In this document: positions 7,159 to 13,113 of the stretch, piece by piece | Numbering within the stretch: the stretch's first letter is position 1 | Layout: every line of letters starts with the position of its first letter | NCBI GenBank assembly: GCA_016874945.1 | Contig: VGSO01000042.1 | Coordinates: forward strand, 1-13,113 | Reading direction: 5' to 3' | DNA: 13,113 nt | Origin: Deltaproteobacteria bacterium | GTDB taxonomy: Bacteria; Desulfobacterota; Desulfobaccia; Desulfobaccales; 0-14-0-80-60-11 | Position numbers and translations under genes: made by a program | The notes under the pieces: model-generated | Seen by the model: only the letters and a program-made list of their open reading frames with translations | Database searches by the model: none | What the model was told of the DNA's origin: nothing

Positions 7159-9517
7159 AATCAAAGGTCAGCTTCTCCAGTTTGCCGGTGAAGCGGAAGG
7201 GTATTTTGTAATCCCCCACGGGGGTGCCGGTGTCTTCTCCCACATCAAAGGTTTCGTCGAAAGTGAAGCCCACCATCACGGTGCGGTCGATGCGGCCTTC
7301 TGCCACCTTCCGGTCATTGATGAAGATGGCGCCGGCGCCCCCGGCTCCCATCTTCCCGCCATCGTAGGCGAAGTCGAAGCGGACGGTGGACTTGCCCTGG
7401 GGCAAAGGCTCCGCGGAGGTGATGGTGTACCGGGCGCTGTCTCCCCAGTTGTACACAAAGGTGGGTTTGCCGTTCTGGATAAAGAAGCCGTAGCCGCCGA
7501 ACTTGCCGCCATAGGTCGCCAACATCCCTTCGGCTTTGCCGTCGGGATTGTCCACCTGGGCGGTGATGCTGTAGGACTTGTTCAGGAGGTTGGGGGAACA
7601 CGCGCCCGGCAGACGCACCGCGCCGGGATAATAGGTCAGGGAGTTGCGGCCCGCGGTGAGACTGGGCCGGGCCGCGATGGCCCGCTCGGCAAACCGGTCG
7701 TCCAGGGGCAGCACGTTGTACTTCTTAGCTTCCCCCATAAAGAGAGCCTGGAGTTGCTTGAGCTTTTGGGGATGCTGGGCCGCGAGGTCGTTGGCCTGGC
7801 TGAAATCCTCCTGCACGTTATACAGTTCCCACTTATCGTCGTCGAAGTCGCCGGTGCCATGACCCACGGTTTGCCAGGGGAGCCGCCCGTGGCGGGTGCT
7901 GGCCATCCAGCCGTCATGATAGATGCCCCGGTTACCGAACATTTCGAAATACTGGGTCAGGTGGCGGCTCTTGGCCCGGGCTTGGCCCGGGCTGAAGGTG
8001 TAGGCCAGGCTCACTCCTTCCATGGGCTTTTGCTTCACCCCGTTCACCATGGTGGGCGCGGGGATGCCGGCGGCCTCGAGGATGGTGGGCACCACGTCAA
8101 TGGCGTGATGGAACTGGGGGCGCAGCCCGTCTTTTTCCTGGATCCCCTTGGGCCAGGAGATCACCATGGGATTGCGCACCCCGCCGAAGTGAGAGGCCAC
8201 CTGCTTGACCCACTTGAGGGGGGAGGAGCCGGCCCAGGCCCACCCCACCGGGTAATGGCCCACGGTGTTGGGACCGCCGATCTCGTCAATCCGCTTGAGC
8301 AGGACCTCCAGGGGCTCGATGATGCCGTTGCCCGCGGCGGCCACCTCGTTCAGGGTGCCCTGCAGGGTGCCCTCGGCGCTGGGGCCGTTGTCCCCCACGA
8401 TATAGATGACCAGAGTATTGTCCAGCCTTCCCAGTTGGTCGATGGCGCCGATGACCCGGCCGATTTCATGATCGGTGTGGGCCAGGTAGGCCGCGTAAGC
8501 TTCCTGCATGCGGGCGAACACCCGTTTCTGGTCCGGGCTGAGGGGTTCCCAGGCAGGGATTTCCGGAGGCCGGGAGGTGAGCTGGGTGCTGGGGGGGATG
8601 ACGCCCAGTTTTTTCTGGCGTTCAAAGGTTTCTTCTCGCACCTTATCCCAGCCCTGGTCGAATTTGCCCTTGAATTTGGCGATCCAATCCTTGGGCGCGT
8701 GGTGGGGGGCATGACAGGCGCCGGGAGCATAGTAGATAAAAAACGGTTTGGCCGGCGCCACGGAATGCTGGTACCGGATCCACTTGACGGCCTTATCCGC
8801 CAAATCCTTGTTCAGGATATAGCCTTCCTCCGGCGTGGCCGGGGGCGGGATGTGGTTGAGATTTTCGGTGAGGGCCGGATAGAACTGGTTGCTCTCCGCG
8901 GGGAGGAAACCATAAAAATATTCAAACCCCTGGCCCGTGGGCCAACGGTCGAAGGGGCCGGCGGGGCTGGTCTCCCAGTCCGGGGTCATGTGCCATTTGC
9001 CGAAGGCCGCAGTGTTGAAGCCGTGCTGTTTGAGAATCTCAGCCACGGTGGCCGCGCTCTTGGGCATAATGCTGTTGTAGCCCGGGAAGCCGGTGCCGAA
9101 CTCCATGATGTTTCCCACCCCCACGGAGTGATGGTTGCGCCCGGTGAGCAGCGCCGCCCGGGTGGGGGAGCACAGGGCCGTAGTGTGGAACTGGTTGTAG
9201 CGCAGGCCGTTGGCGGCCAGGCGGTCCAGGGTGGGAGTGGGAATGGGGCCGCCGAAGGTCCCCGCGTGCCCGAAGCCCACGTCGTCCAAGATGATCAGCA
9301 GGACGTTGGGCGCGTCCTTGGGAGCCTGTAGCGGCTTGGGAAAATCCGGAACCGAATCTTTATAGGTCTTGCCGATTTTCCCTTTAAATTTGGGCTCCGG
9401 CAACGGCAGGGTCTCCGCCAGGCCCGCTTGGACCTGCAAGAAAACCAACAGGCTGACCGTCAAAGCTAAGGCCAGGACAGCCTTACCGATCCGGCAACCG
9501 CAATGAATTTGCGCCAT
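7148..9517 (-). CDS. Exported Cys-type arylsulfatase (sulfatase family S1)
   Basis: A 789-residue sulfatase that hydrolyses sulfate esters, probably in the periplasm. Numbered from the ATG at 9517: a signal peptide covers 1-35 (ending QAGLAET); Asp78-Asp79 (LDDVGFGH) bind calcium; Cys116 in CSPTRAALLTGR is the residue converted to formylglycine; Lys174 and His176 (GKWHM), the histidines of CHAPHHAP (269-274), Asp376-Asn377 (GDNG) and Lys438 (WVKQVASHFGG) complete the active site. A beta-rich C-terminal region of about 150 residues follows. The length and the KQVASHFGG motif fit the long arylsulfatase group that includes Pseudomonas-type enzymes; the substrate cannot be told. It needs a maturase in trans (FGE or anSME), not seen here. 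The start is set by AGAGGAG six bases upstream; the frame extends to 9577 without a better site. Confidence 0.95.
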   Translation of the reverse strand: MAQIHCGCRIGKAVLALALTVSLLVFLQVQAGLAETLPLPEPKFKGKIGKTYKDSVPDFPKPLQAPKDAPNVLLIILDDVGFGHAGTFGGPIPTPTLDRLAANGLRYNQFHTTALCSPTRAALLTGRNHHSVGVGNIMEFGTGFPGYNSIMPKSAATVAEILKQHGFNTAAFGKWHMTPDWETSPAGPFDRWPTGQGFEYFYGFLPAESNQFYPALTENLNHIPPPATPEEGYILNKDLADKAVKWIRYQHSVAPAKPFFIYYAPGACHAPHHAPKDWIAKFKGKFDQGWDKVREETFERQKKLGVIPPSTQLTSRPPEIPAWEPLSPDQKRVFARMQEAYAAYLAHTDHEIGRVIGAIDQLGRLDNTLVIYIVGDNGPSAEGTLQGTLNEVAAAGNGIIEPLEVLLKRIDEIGGPNTVGHYPVGWAWAGSSPLKWVKQVASHFGGVRNPMVISWPKGIQEKDGLRPQFHHAIDVVPTILEAAGIPAPTMVNGVKQKPMEGVSLAYTFSPGQARAKSRHLTQYFEMFGNRGIYHDGWMASTRHGRLPWQTVGHGTGDFDDDKWELYNVQEDFSQANDLAAQHPQKLKQLQALFMGEAKKYNVLPLDDRFAERAIAARPSLTAGRNSLTYYPGAVRLPGACSPNLLNKSYSITAQVDNPDGKAEGMLATYGGKFGGYGFFIQNGKPTFVYNWGDSARYTITSAEPLPQGKSTVRFDFAYDGGKMGAGGAGAIFINDRKVAEGRIDRTVMVGFTFDETFDVGEDTGTPVGDYKIPFRFTGKLEKLTFDLKP

Positions 9518-9560
9518 CGGCTTCTCCTCTCGTTGGGAAAGAACCATCCGAAATGAGGTC

Positions 9561-9569
9561 AATATACCA
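9561..9569 (-). promoter_or_regulatory. Candidate extended -10 promoter for the arylsulfatase gene
   Basis: On the minus strand TGG-TATATT (9561-9569) matches an extended -10 element; the -35 position (TTATCT) is poor. Transcription would start near 9555, about 38 bases before the ATG at 9517 and upstream of the strong AGAGGAG ribosome-binding site. Confidence 0.35.
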
Positions 9570-9615
9570 CTAACCAACAGGCAAGATAAAAAAAATAATG
9601 AACGATCTTAGGCAT

Positions 9616-9660
9616 CCAGGCTGGAAGCCTGGGGTATAATACCGTTTTCGGTTTTCGGTT
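9616..9660. repeat. Small intergenic palindromes and TTTTCGG copies
   Basis: CCAGGCT (9616-9622) and AGCCTGG (9626-9632) form a perfect hairpin with a 3-base loop. It is followed by GGTATAATACC (9633-9643), another short palindrome, and by two copies of TTTTCGG (9645-9658), the unit arrayed at 3023-3052. This lies upstream of the sulfatase promoter candidate; no gene is present. Confidence 0.5.
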
Positions 9661-9730
9661 AGGAAAACCTGGAATACCAATAAGTTACCAATTGTATTTG
9701 TTGCATTTGAAAGGGAATAAAGTATAAGTT

Positions 9731-9871
9731 GAGACTGTTGCAATTACCGTAATAACCCCAAATTGTCACCCTGAGCGAAGCGAAGGGTCTGGATTCTTCG
9801 CCACCTATGGTGGCTCAGAATGACAAAACGCAACAAGCTACTCCCACTTGGCGCACTTTTGCAACAGCCTC
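9731..9871. mobile_element. MITE-like element, 141 bp, with AAGTT target duplication
   Basis: The ends GAGACTGTTGCAA (9731-9743) and TTGCAACAGCCTC (9859-9871) are inverse copies matching at 12 of 13 bases. Directly outside them stands an exact 5-bp direct repeat, AAGTT (9726-9730 and 9872-9876), the expected footprint of transposition. The interior has no transposase, so it would be non-autonomous, moved in trans. The terminal TGTTGCAA resembles the ends of several IS families, for example IS6-type ends, but I cannot assign a family; IS6 elements usually give 8-bp duplications, which argues against it. It lies between the sulfatase promoter region and the end of the cytochrome gene, harming neither. 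Confidence 0.7.
9763..9826. repeat. Nested TTGTCACCCTGA ... TCAGAATGACAA palindromic repeat
   Basis: A 64-bp unit has ends TTGTCACCCTGA (9763-9774) and TCAGAATGACAA (9815-9826), inverse at 10 of 12 bases. It carries GCGAAGCGAAGG and an inner CCACC-TAT-GGTGG palindrome (9801-9813). Units beginning TGTCACCCTGAGCGAAGCGAAGGG are a widespread small repeat in bacterial genomes. It lies wholly within the MITE-like element, either as its core or as a later insertion. Confidence 0.6.
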
Positions 9872-9876
9872 AAGTT

Positions 9877-9902
9877 TCTCTGTGCTCTCTGAATCTCCGT
9901 GG
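9877..9902. repeat. CACGGAG/CACAGAG low-complexity repeat after the cytochrome stop
   Basis: On the minus strand the bases directly after the cytochrome TAA read CCACGGAG, ATTCAGAGAG, CACAGAGA. This is a degenerate short repeat of a kind often found between genes (CACAGAG units). It fills the space between the stop codon and the MITE target duplication. No terminator is visible for the cytochrome gene. Confidence 0.45.
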
Positions 9903-12290
9903 TTATTTTTTTCCTTGAGACAATCTTTGCAGCCGGGCCTGAAAAAGAATTCGGCTGTTTTGCGGCAGGTCTTGATTTTCCAAGGCCTTCAAGTAAACGG
10001 TTTTGGCCTCCGAGGCTTTTCCCTGTTTTTCATAAATCTCGCCCAGGAGCAAATAGCCCTCGCCCAGGGTGGGATGACGCCGGATCAGCGTTTTAAGGAT
10101 CGCCGCCGCCCCCTCCAGATCGCCTTTCTGGCCCAGGTAGTAAGCCAAAGTATAAGCGTACTTGGGTTGGTAAGGTTGGAGCCGCTGCGCCTGCCGGAAA
10201 AGCTCCAGCCCCTCCGCCAACCGCTGGGGGGCCAGGAGCACTCCCAGGTTGTACGCGGCCTCGGATAAATCGGGGTCAGTTTTTAAGGCGGCCCGCAGGC
10301 GCTGCTCCCCTTCCGCGGTCCGGCCCTTCTCAGCCAACAGCAAGCCCAGGTTGAAATTAGCCACCGCGTTTTCCGGCTCAAGCTGCAAGGCCCGGAGCAG
10401 GGATTCCTCCGCCTTGTTCTTTTCCCCCATTCGGGCATAGGCCAGGGAGGCGTTCACCAGGGGAAGGACAGTGTCGGGCCGGAGCCGGGTGGCCGTGGCA
10501 AAGGACTCCAGGGCTTTGTTAAACTCCCCCCGGCTGAAGTAATGATTCCCCAGGTTGTAGTGGGAGCTCCAGTCGTCGGGCCGGGACATAAGAGCCGCGA
10601 GCAGCTCCTTCGTGGCTGCAGCCAGGCGCTGCTGCCCCGGTGTGCTGAGCAATTCCCGGGGATAAGCCGCCAGACCCTGGGCGGCCCGGACGCGCACCAG
10701 GCGGTAGCCATCCTGGGTTGCCGCGAGGAGCGCCTCCCGGATCTCCGGGACTAAATTATTCTGCAACGCGCTGGCCGCGGCGCCCCGCACCAAGGGCGAG
10801 GGATCTTTAAGGGCCAGGCGCAGCGCCGGCCACTTGCGGTCATCGCCGCACGCCGCCAGCAGTCTGATGAGAGACGCGGCGAAGACCTCATCCCGGTCTT
10901 GGCTGGTAATATAATCCAGCATCTCCGGCAGGCGGGACCAATCACGCCGACGGGCCGCCTCAATCAGGTGCGCCCGGTAAAGCTCCGGGCCCTGGTAATC
11001 CCTGGGGCGCCGTTGCCGCACCTGCGCATCGGCCCAGGCCGCGTCTTTATCCGCATGGCAGAGGTTGCAGGCGTTGGGAGACTTGTAAGCCAGGGTGGCC
11101 GCGGGGGTGGGGGGCCTGAGGGAATGGTCGCTGCGCCGCATGCGGGCGAACTCCGTCATGGGCATGTGGCAGAAGATGCACTTGCCGGGAGTCCCGGGCT
11201 TGTCCAAGGGGTGGCCGATGTGTTCCCCGGCCTGGGCCACCCGGGCCGCGTGGCAGGGAAGGCACGCCTCATTGGCCCTGCCTTCTTCCTTGAACCGGTA
11301 GCGGCCGCTGGAGGTGTGGCAATGCAGGCAGGAGAGCTTCCCGGACTTGACGCAGGGGCTGGTGCGCCACAGGGTGAAGGTGTAGTTTTCCCCCAGGTCC
11401 CGGCCGTCCGGGGAAAAGTCCGGGTCTTCCAGGGTGATGAGATCGAAATGGTCGAAAAACCGCTCCCCCGGCGGGTAACCGGCGGTGAGGGGGATCATCT
11501 TGGCATGGCAGGGCGAGCAGGTGTCGTTGTGCTGCTCCACCGTGAACCGCTTGGCGCTGATGAGCTTGAGGTCCGCGGGGACCGAACCCTGGGGGGCTTC
11601 CCGGCAGACCCGGATGTGCTCGGCCCCGGGGCCGTGGCAGGTTTCGCAGTTGATGCCCGGCTCGGCCCAAACGGTGCGGTAAGTCCCGGTCTCCAAGTCG
11701 TAGTTGGTGGAGAGCTGGCTCACGTGGCAACTGTAGCAGGCGGTGTTGAAGGTGAGAAGAGGATCCTTCCAATCCACGGGCCGGCTGTTGCCTTCGGCGA
11801 AGTGACGGATGTGGCTGGCGGCGGTGTCGAACCATTCTTTCCGGGTCACGTCCAGGGCCACCGGCAGGACCTGGAGGCGGCCTTTTTCCAGGGGCGTCAG
11901 AAAATAATAAACATTTTTCCCGCCCAGGGCCTGCTCCATGGGGTAGCGCTTCTCCCCCAGGGGGCCCTGTTCCACTACCCGGGCCGCGGCGTCTGCGATT
12001 TCCACCCGGTAGCGCTGCGGACCGATTTTCAGGCCGTCTTTAAGCGGGACCATCTTAGTCCGGGCAAAATCCGCGGTAACGGGCTGCATGGCCAAGCCGT
12101 GGTGGGAGGTGGACCAGAGCTTATAAAACTTCTCGTGGCACTCCCGGCAGCTCCCCGACCCGGCGAAACCGGCGGGCGGCGGCGGGGGACTTTCGAGCTT
12201 GCGCCAGACATAGGTCCCCCCCAGACCCGCCGCAATTACCATGAGCAGTCCCAGGACCAGCGCCAGATTTCTCTTAACCCCGGGGGGCAT
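9903..12290 (-). CDS. Membrane-anchored octaheme cytochrome c fused to HEAT-like and TPR repeats
   Basis: A 795-residue protein. Residues 8-29 form one uncleaved membrane helix, followed by a proline linker (SPPPPPAG), so the rest should face the periplasm. Eight CxxCH haem sites start at Cys48, 185, 215, 258, 321, 343, 371 and 408; the first region (SCRECHEKFYKLWSTSHH) resembles cytochrome c554-type multihaem proteins. Residues about 450-545 look like HEAT-type helical repeats (DPSPLVRGAAASALQ, LVRVRAAQGLAAY). Residues about 573-775 contain five or more TPR units such as WSSHYNLGNHYFSRGEFNKAL. It likely carries electrons and docks partner proteins through the TPRs; the partner is unknown. 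The start has AAAGG seven bases upstream. It is transcribed divergently from the AMMECR1 gene. Domain assignment is firm, the physiological role inferred. Confidence 0.9.
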   Translation of the reverse strand: MPPGVKRNLALVLGLLMVIAAGLGGTYVWRKLESPPPPPAGFAGSGSCRECHEKFYKLWSTSHHGLAMQPVTADFARTKMVPLKDGLKIGPQRYRVEIADAAARVVEQGPLGEKRYPMEQALGGKNVYYFLTPLEKGRLQVLPVALDVTRKEWFDTAASHIRHFAEGNSRPVDWKDPLLTFNTACYSCHVSQLSTNYDLETGTYRTVWAEPGINCETCHGPGAEHIRVCREAPQGSVPADLKLISAKRFTVEQHNDTCSPCHAKMIPLTAGYPPGERFFDHFDLITLEDPDFSPDGRDLGENYTFTLWRTSPCVKSGKLSCLHCHTSSGRYRFKEEGRANEACLPCHAARVAQAGEHIGHPLDKPGTPGKCIFCHMPMTEFARMRRSDHSLRPPTPAATLAYKSPNACNLCHADKDAAWADAQVRQRRPRDYQGPELYRAHLIEAARRRDWSRLPEMLDYITSQDRDEVFAASLIRLLAACGDDRKWPALRLALKDPSPLVRGAAASALQNNLVPEIREALLAATQDGYRLVRVRAAQGLAAYPRELLSTPGQQRLAAATKELLAALMSRPDDWSSHYNLGNHYFSRGEFNKALESFATATRLRPDTVLPLVNASLAYARMGEKNKAEESLLRALQLEPENAVANFNLGLLLAEKGRTAEGEQRLRAALKTDPDLSEAAYNLGVLLAPQRLAEGLELFRQAQRLQPYQPKYAYTLAYYLGQKGDLEGAAAILKTLIRRHPTLGEGYLLLGEIYEKQGKASEAKTVYLKALENQDLPQNSRILFQARLQRLSQGKK

Positions 12291-12332
12291 GCAACTACCT
12301 TTCCCTCAGGAAAAAACTTTTGCCACTTCTCC

Positions 12333-12361
12333 ATCTTATCCCAGTTCAACGGCCTTTGCAA
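12333..12361 (-). promoter_or_regulatory. Candidate cytochrome gene promoter
   Basis: On the minus strand TTGCAA (12356-12361) and TAAGAT (12333-12338) are 17 bases apart, each matching four of six consensus bases. The start would be near 12325, about 35 bases before the ATG, with the AAAGG ribosome-binding site in the leader. Confidence 0.4.
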
Positions 12362-12380
12362 AAGGGGCAACCCCCTTTGC
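12358..12380. promoter_or_regulatory. Imperfect dyad between the divergent promoters
   Basis: GCAAAAGGGG (12358-12367) pairs with CCCCTTTGC (12372-12380) with one bulged A. One arm overlaps the cytochrome -35 and the other ends three bases before the AMMECR1 -35 TTGACA, so a regulator bound here could affect both genes. No known operator was recognised. Confidence 0.35.
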
Positions 12381-12382
12381 CA

Positions 12383-12412
12383 TTGACAGGCGCGGCTAAT
12401 CCTGATTATATG
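12383..12412 (+). promoter_or_regulatory. Candidate promoter of the AMMECR1 gene
   Basis: A perfect TTGACA (12383-12388) is followed after 18 bases by TATATG (12407-12412). The predicted start, near 12419, lies beyond the upstream in-frame ATG at 12410, which falls inside the -10. This supports translation from 12461 with a leader of about 40 bases. Confidence 0.5.
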
Positions 12413-12460
12413 AAACAGGTTAAGGAAATTTCCGCCCTTCGGGGGCTCCCGGGAGTTACC

Positions 12461-13113
12461 ATGCGATGCCGCCCCCTGGTTCTGATATCGTTGGTGCTGC
12501 TGGCCACCGGGACCTGCCTGACCCCCGCTCCGGCTGGGGAGGAGCCAAAAGCTATGAGTTACCGCGAATCCGATAAGAAAGTGTTCCTGGAGCTGGCCCG
12601 GGCCAGCATCGAGACGCACCTCAAAGGGGAAACCCCCAGGCTCCCCCAAGACCTGCCTCCCTTTCTGGGCGAGCCCCGGGGAGTGTTCGTCTCCCTCCAC
12701 CGCCAGGGACGCCTCCGGGGCTGCATCGGCTATCTGGAGGCGGTGAAGCCTTTGGGCCAGGCCATTCAGGAGATGGCCGTCGCGGCGGCGTTCAACGACC
12801 CCCGGTTTCGCCCTCTCCAGGCTCACGAACTCAAGGACCTGGAAGTGGAAATCTCCATCCTCACCCCCATGGTCCAGACCAAGAAAGTAGAAGAAATCCA
12901 GGTGGGAACCCACGGTCTGTACATCGAACGGGGTTTCTCCCGGGGCCTGCTGCTGCCCCAGGTGGCGGTCCAGAGCGGCTGGGACCGCAACACCTTCCTG
13001 GAGCAGACCTGCCGCAAAGCCGGGCTGCCCCCGGATGCCTGGAAAGACCAGGCCGCCAAGATTTATACTTTCACTGCGGAAATTATCTGTGAGCCTTCCC
13101 ATCCCGGGGCCTG
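12461..13113 (+). CDS. AMMECR1-domain protein with signal peptide (3' end cut by window)
   Basis: The frame gives 217 residues and runs off the right edge on TG, which may be the start of a TGA stop since the family's usual end (YTFTAEI) is already passed. The hallmark LRGCIG (residues 85-90) and the following GQAIQEMAVAAAFNDPRF mark the AMMECR1 family, usually found with Memo and radical SAM partners (AmmeMemoRadiSam); these partners could lie just outside. The N-terminus MRCRPLVLISLVLLATGTCL with a small-residue site near APAG looks like a Sec signal peptide, unusual for this family. The ATG at 12461 has GGGAG five bases upstream. An ATG at 12554 also has GGGGAGGAG upstream and would give a cytoplasmic form of ordinary length; the ATG at 12410 lies in the -10. 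Substrate and function are unknown. Confidence 0.85.
   Translation, partial: MRCRPLVLISLVLLATGTCLTPAPAGEEPKAMSYRESDKKVFLELARASIETHLKGETPRLPQDLPPFLGEPRGVFVSLHRQGRLRGCIGYLEAVKPLGQAIQEMAVAAAFNDPRFRPLQAHELKDLEVEISILTPMVQTKKVEEIQVGTHGLYIERGFSRGLLLPQVAVQSGWDRNTFLEQTCRKAGLPPDAWKDQAAKIYTFTAEIICEPSHPGA

Noticed and set aside
7754..9331. 525-codon open frame on the plus strand
   Set aside because: Antisense to the arylsulfatase, whose catalytic motifs are complete; the translated sequence shows no family features.
9731..9871. Assignment of the MITE-like ends to the IS6 family
   Set aside because: The shared CTGTTGCAA core is suggestive, but the duplication is 5 bp rather than the 8 bp usual for IS6, so the family is left open.
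10899..12386. 495-codon open frame on the plus strand
   Set aside because: Antisense to the octaheme cytochrome and reaching into the divergent promoter region; no motif supports it.
12410..12460. Upstream ATG start for the AMMECR1 gene
   Set aside because: It lies within the proposed -10 hexamer, has no ribosome-binding site and would place 17 charged residues before the signal peptide.
12236..13102. 288-codon open frame on the minus strand
   Set aside because: It lies opposite the AMMECR1 gene and crosses both promoters and the cytochrome start; the LRGCIG-bearing plus-strand frame is clearly the real one.

Overview
This window reads as a GC-rich chromosomal stretch from an anaerobic Gram-negative bacterium, most likely a Desulfobacterota (deltaproteobacterial) relative. 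That placement is inferred from an octaheme cytochrome, several exported envelope proteins and small dispersed repeats at gene ends; no rRNA or marker comparison was possible. Seven genes appear intact, one gene is broken and one runs off the right edge. All lie on the minus strand except the last.

Left part (1-4,800), read right to left: a three-gene envelope-proteolysis operon. It encodes a catalytic M16B zinc peptidase with HxxEH (3052-4455), its non-catalytic partner that has lost HxxEH but keeps an R...Y motif (1617-2999), and a DegP/HtrA-type periplasmic serine protease (188-1642) whose start overlaps the preceding stop. A strong hairpin terminator at 51-76 closes the operon. The leader upstream contains a GTAGGGGC palindromic repeat and a candidate promoter.

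Middle part (4,816-9,517), also minus: a VanZ-like four-helix membrane protein; FtsY, the signal recognition particle receptor; a decayed C-terminal remnant of a DUF1254/DUF1214 protein with a C9 homopolymer frameshift; and a large exported Cys-type arylsulfatase. The remnant abuts the sulfatase stop codon through a 9-bp tandem repeat.

Right part (9,518-13,113): a 385-bp non-coding stretch holds a 141-bp MITE-like element with 13-bp terminal inverted repeats and a perfect 5-bp AAGTT target duplication, with a second small palindromic repeat nested inside. Beyond it is a membrane-anchored octaheme cytochrome c fused to HEAT-like and TPR repeats. It is divergent from an AMMECR1-domain gene that carries an apparent signal peptide and is cut by the window edge. 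Two back-to-back promoter candidates with a shared dyad lie between them.

I see no defence system, CRISPR array, RNA gene or biosynthetic cluster. The most distinctive signal is small-scale: at five gene ends a different short, roughly heptameric repeat begins at or within a few bases of the stop codon. The MITE, the frameshifted remnant, the exported AMMECR1 protein and the cytochrome-TPR fusion are the other points worth following up.
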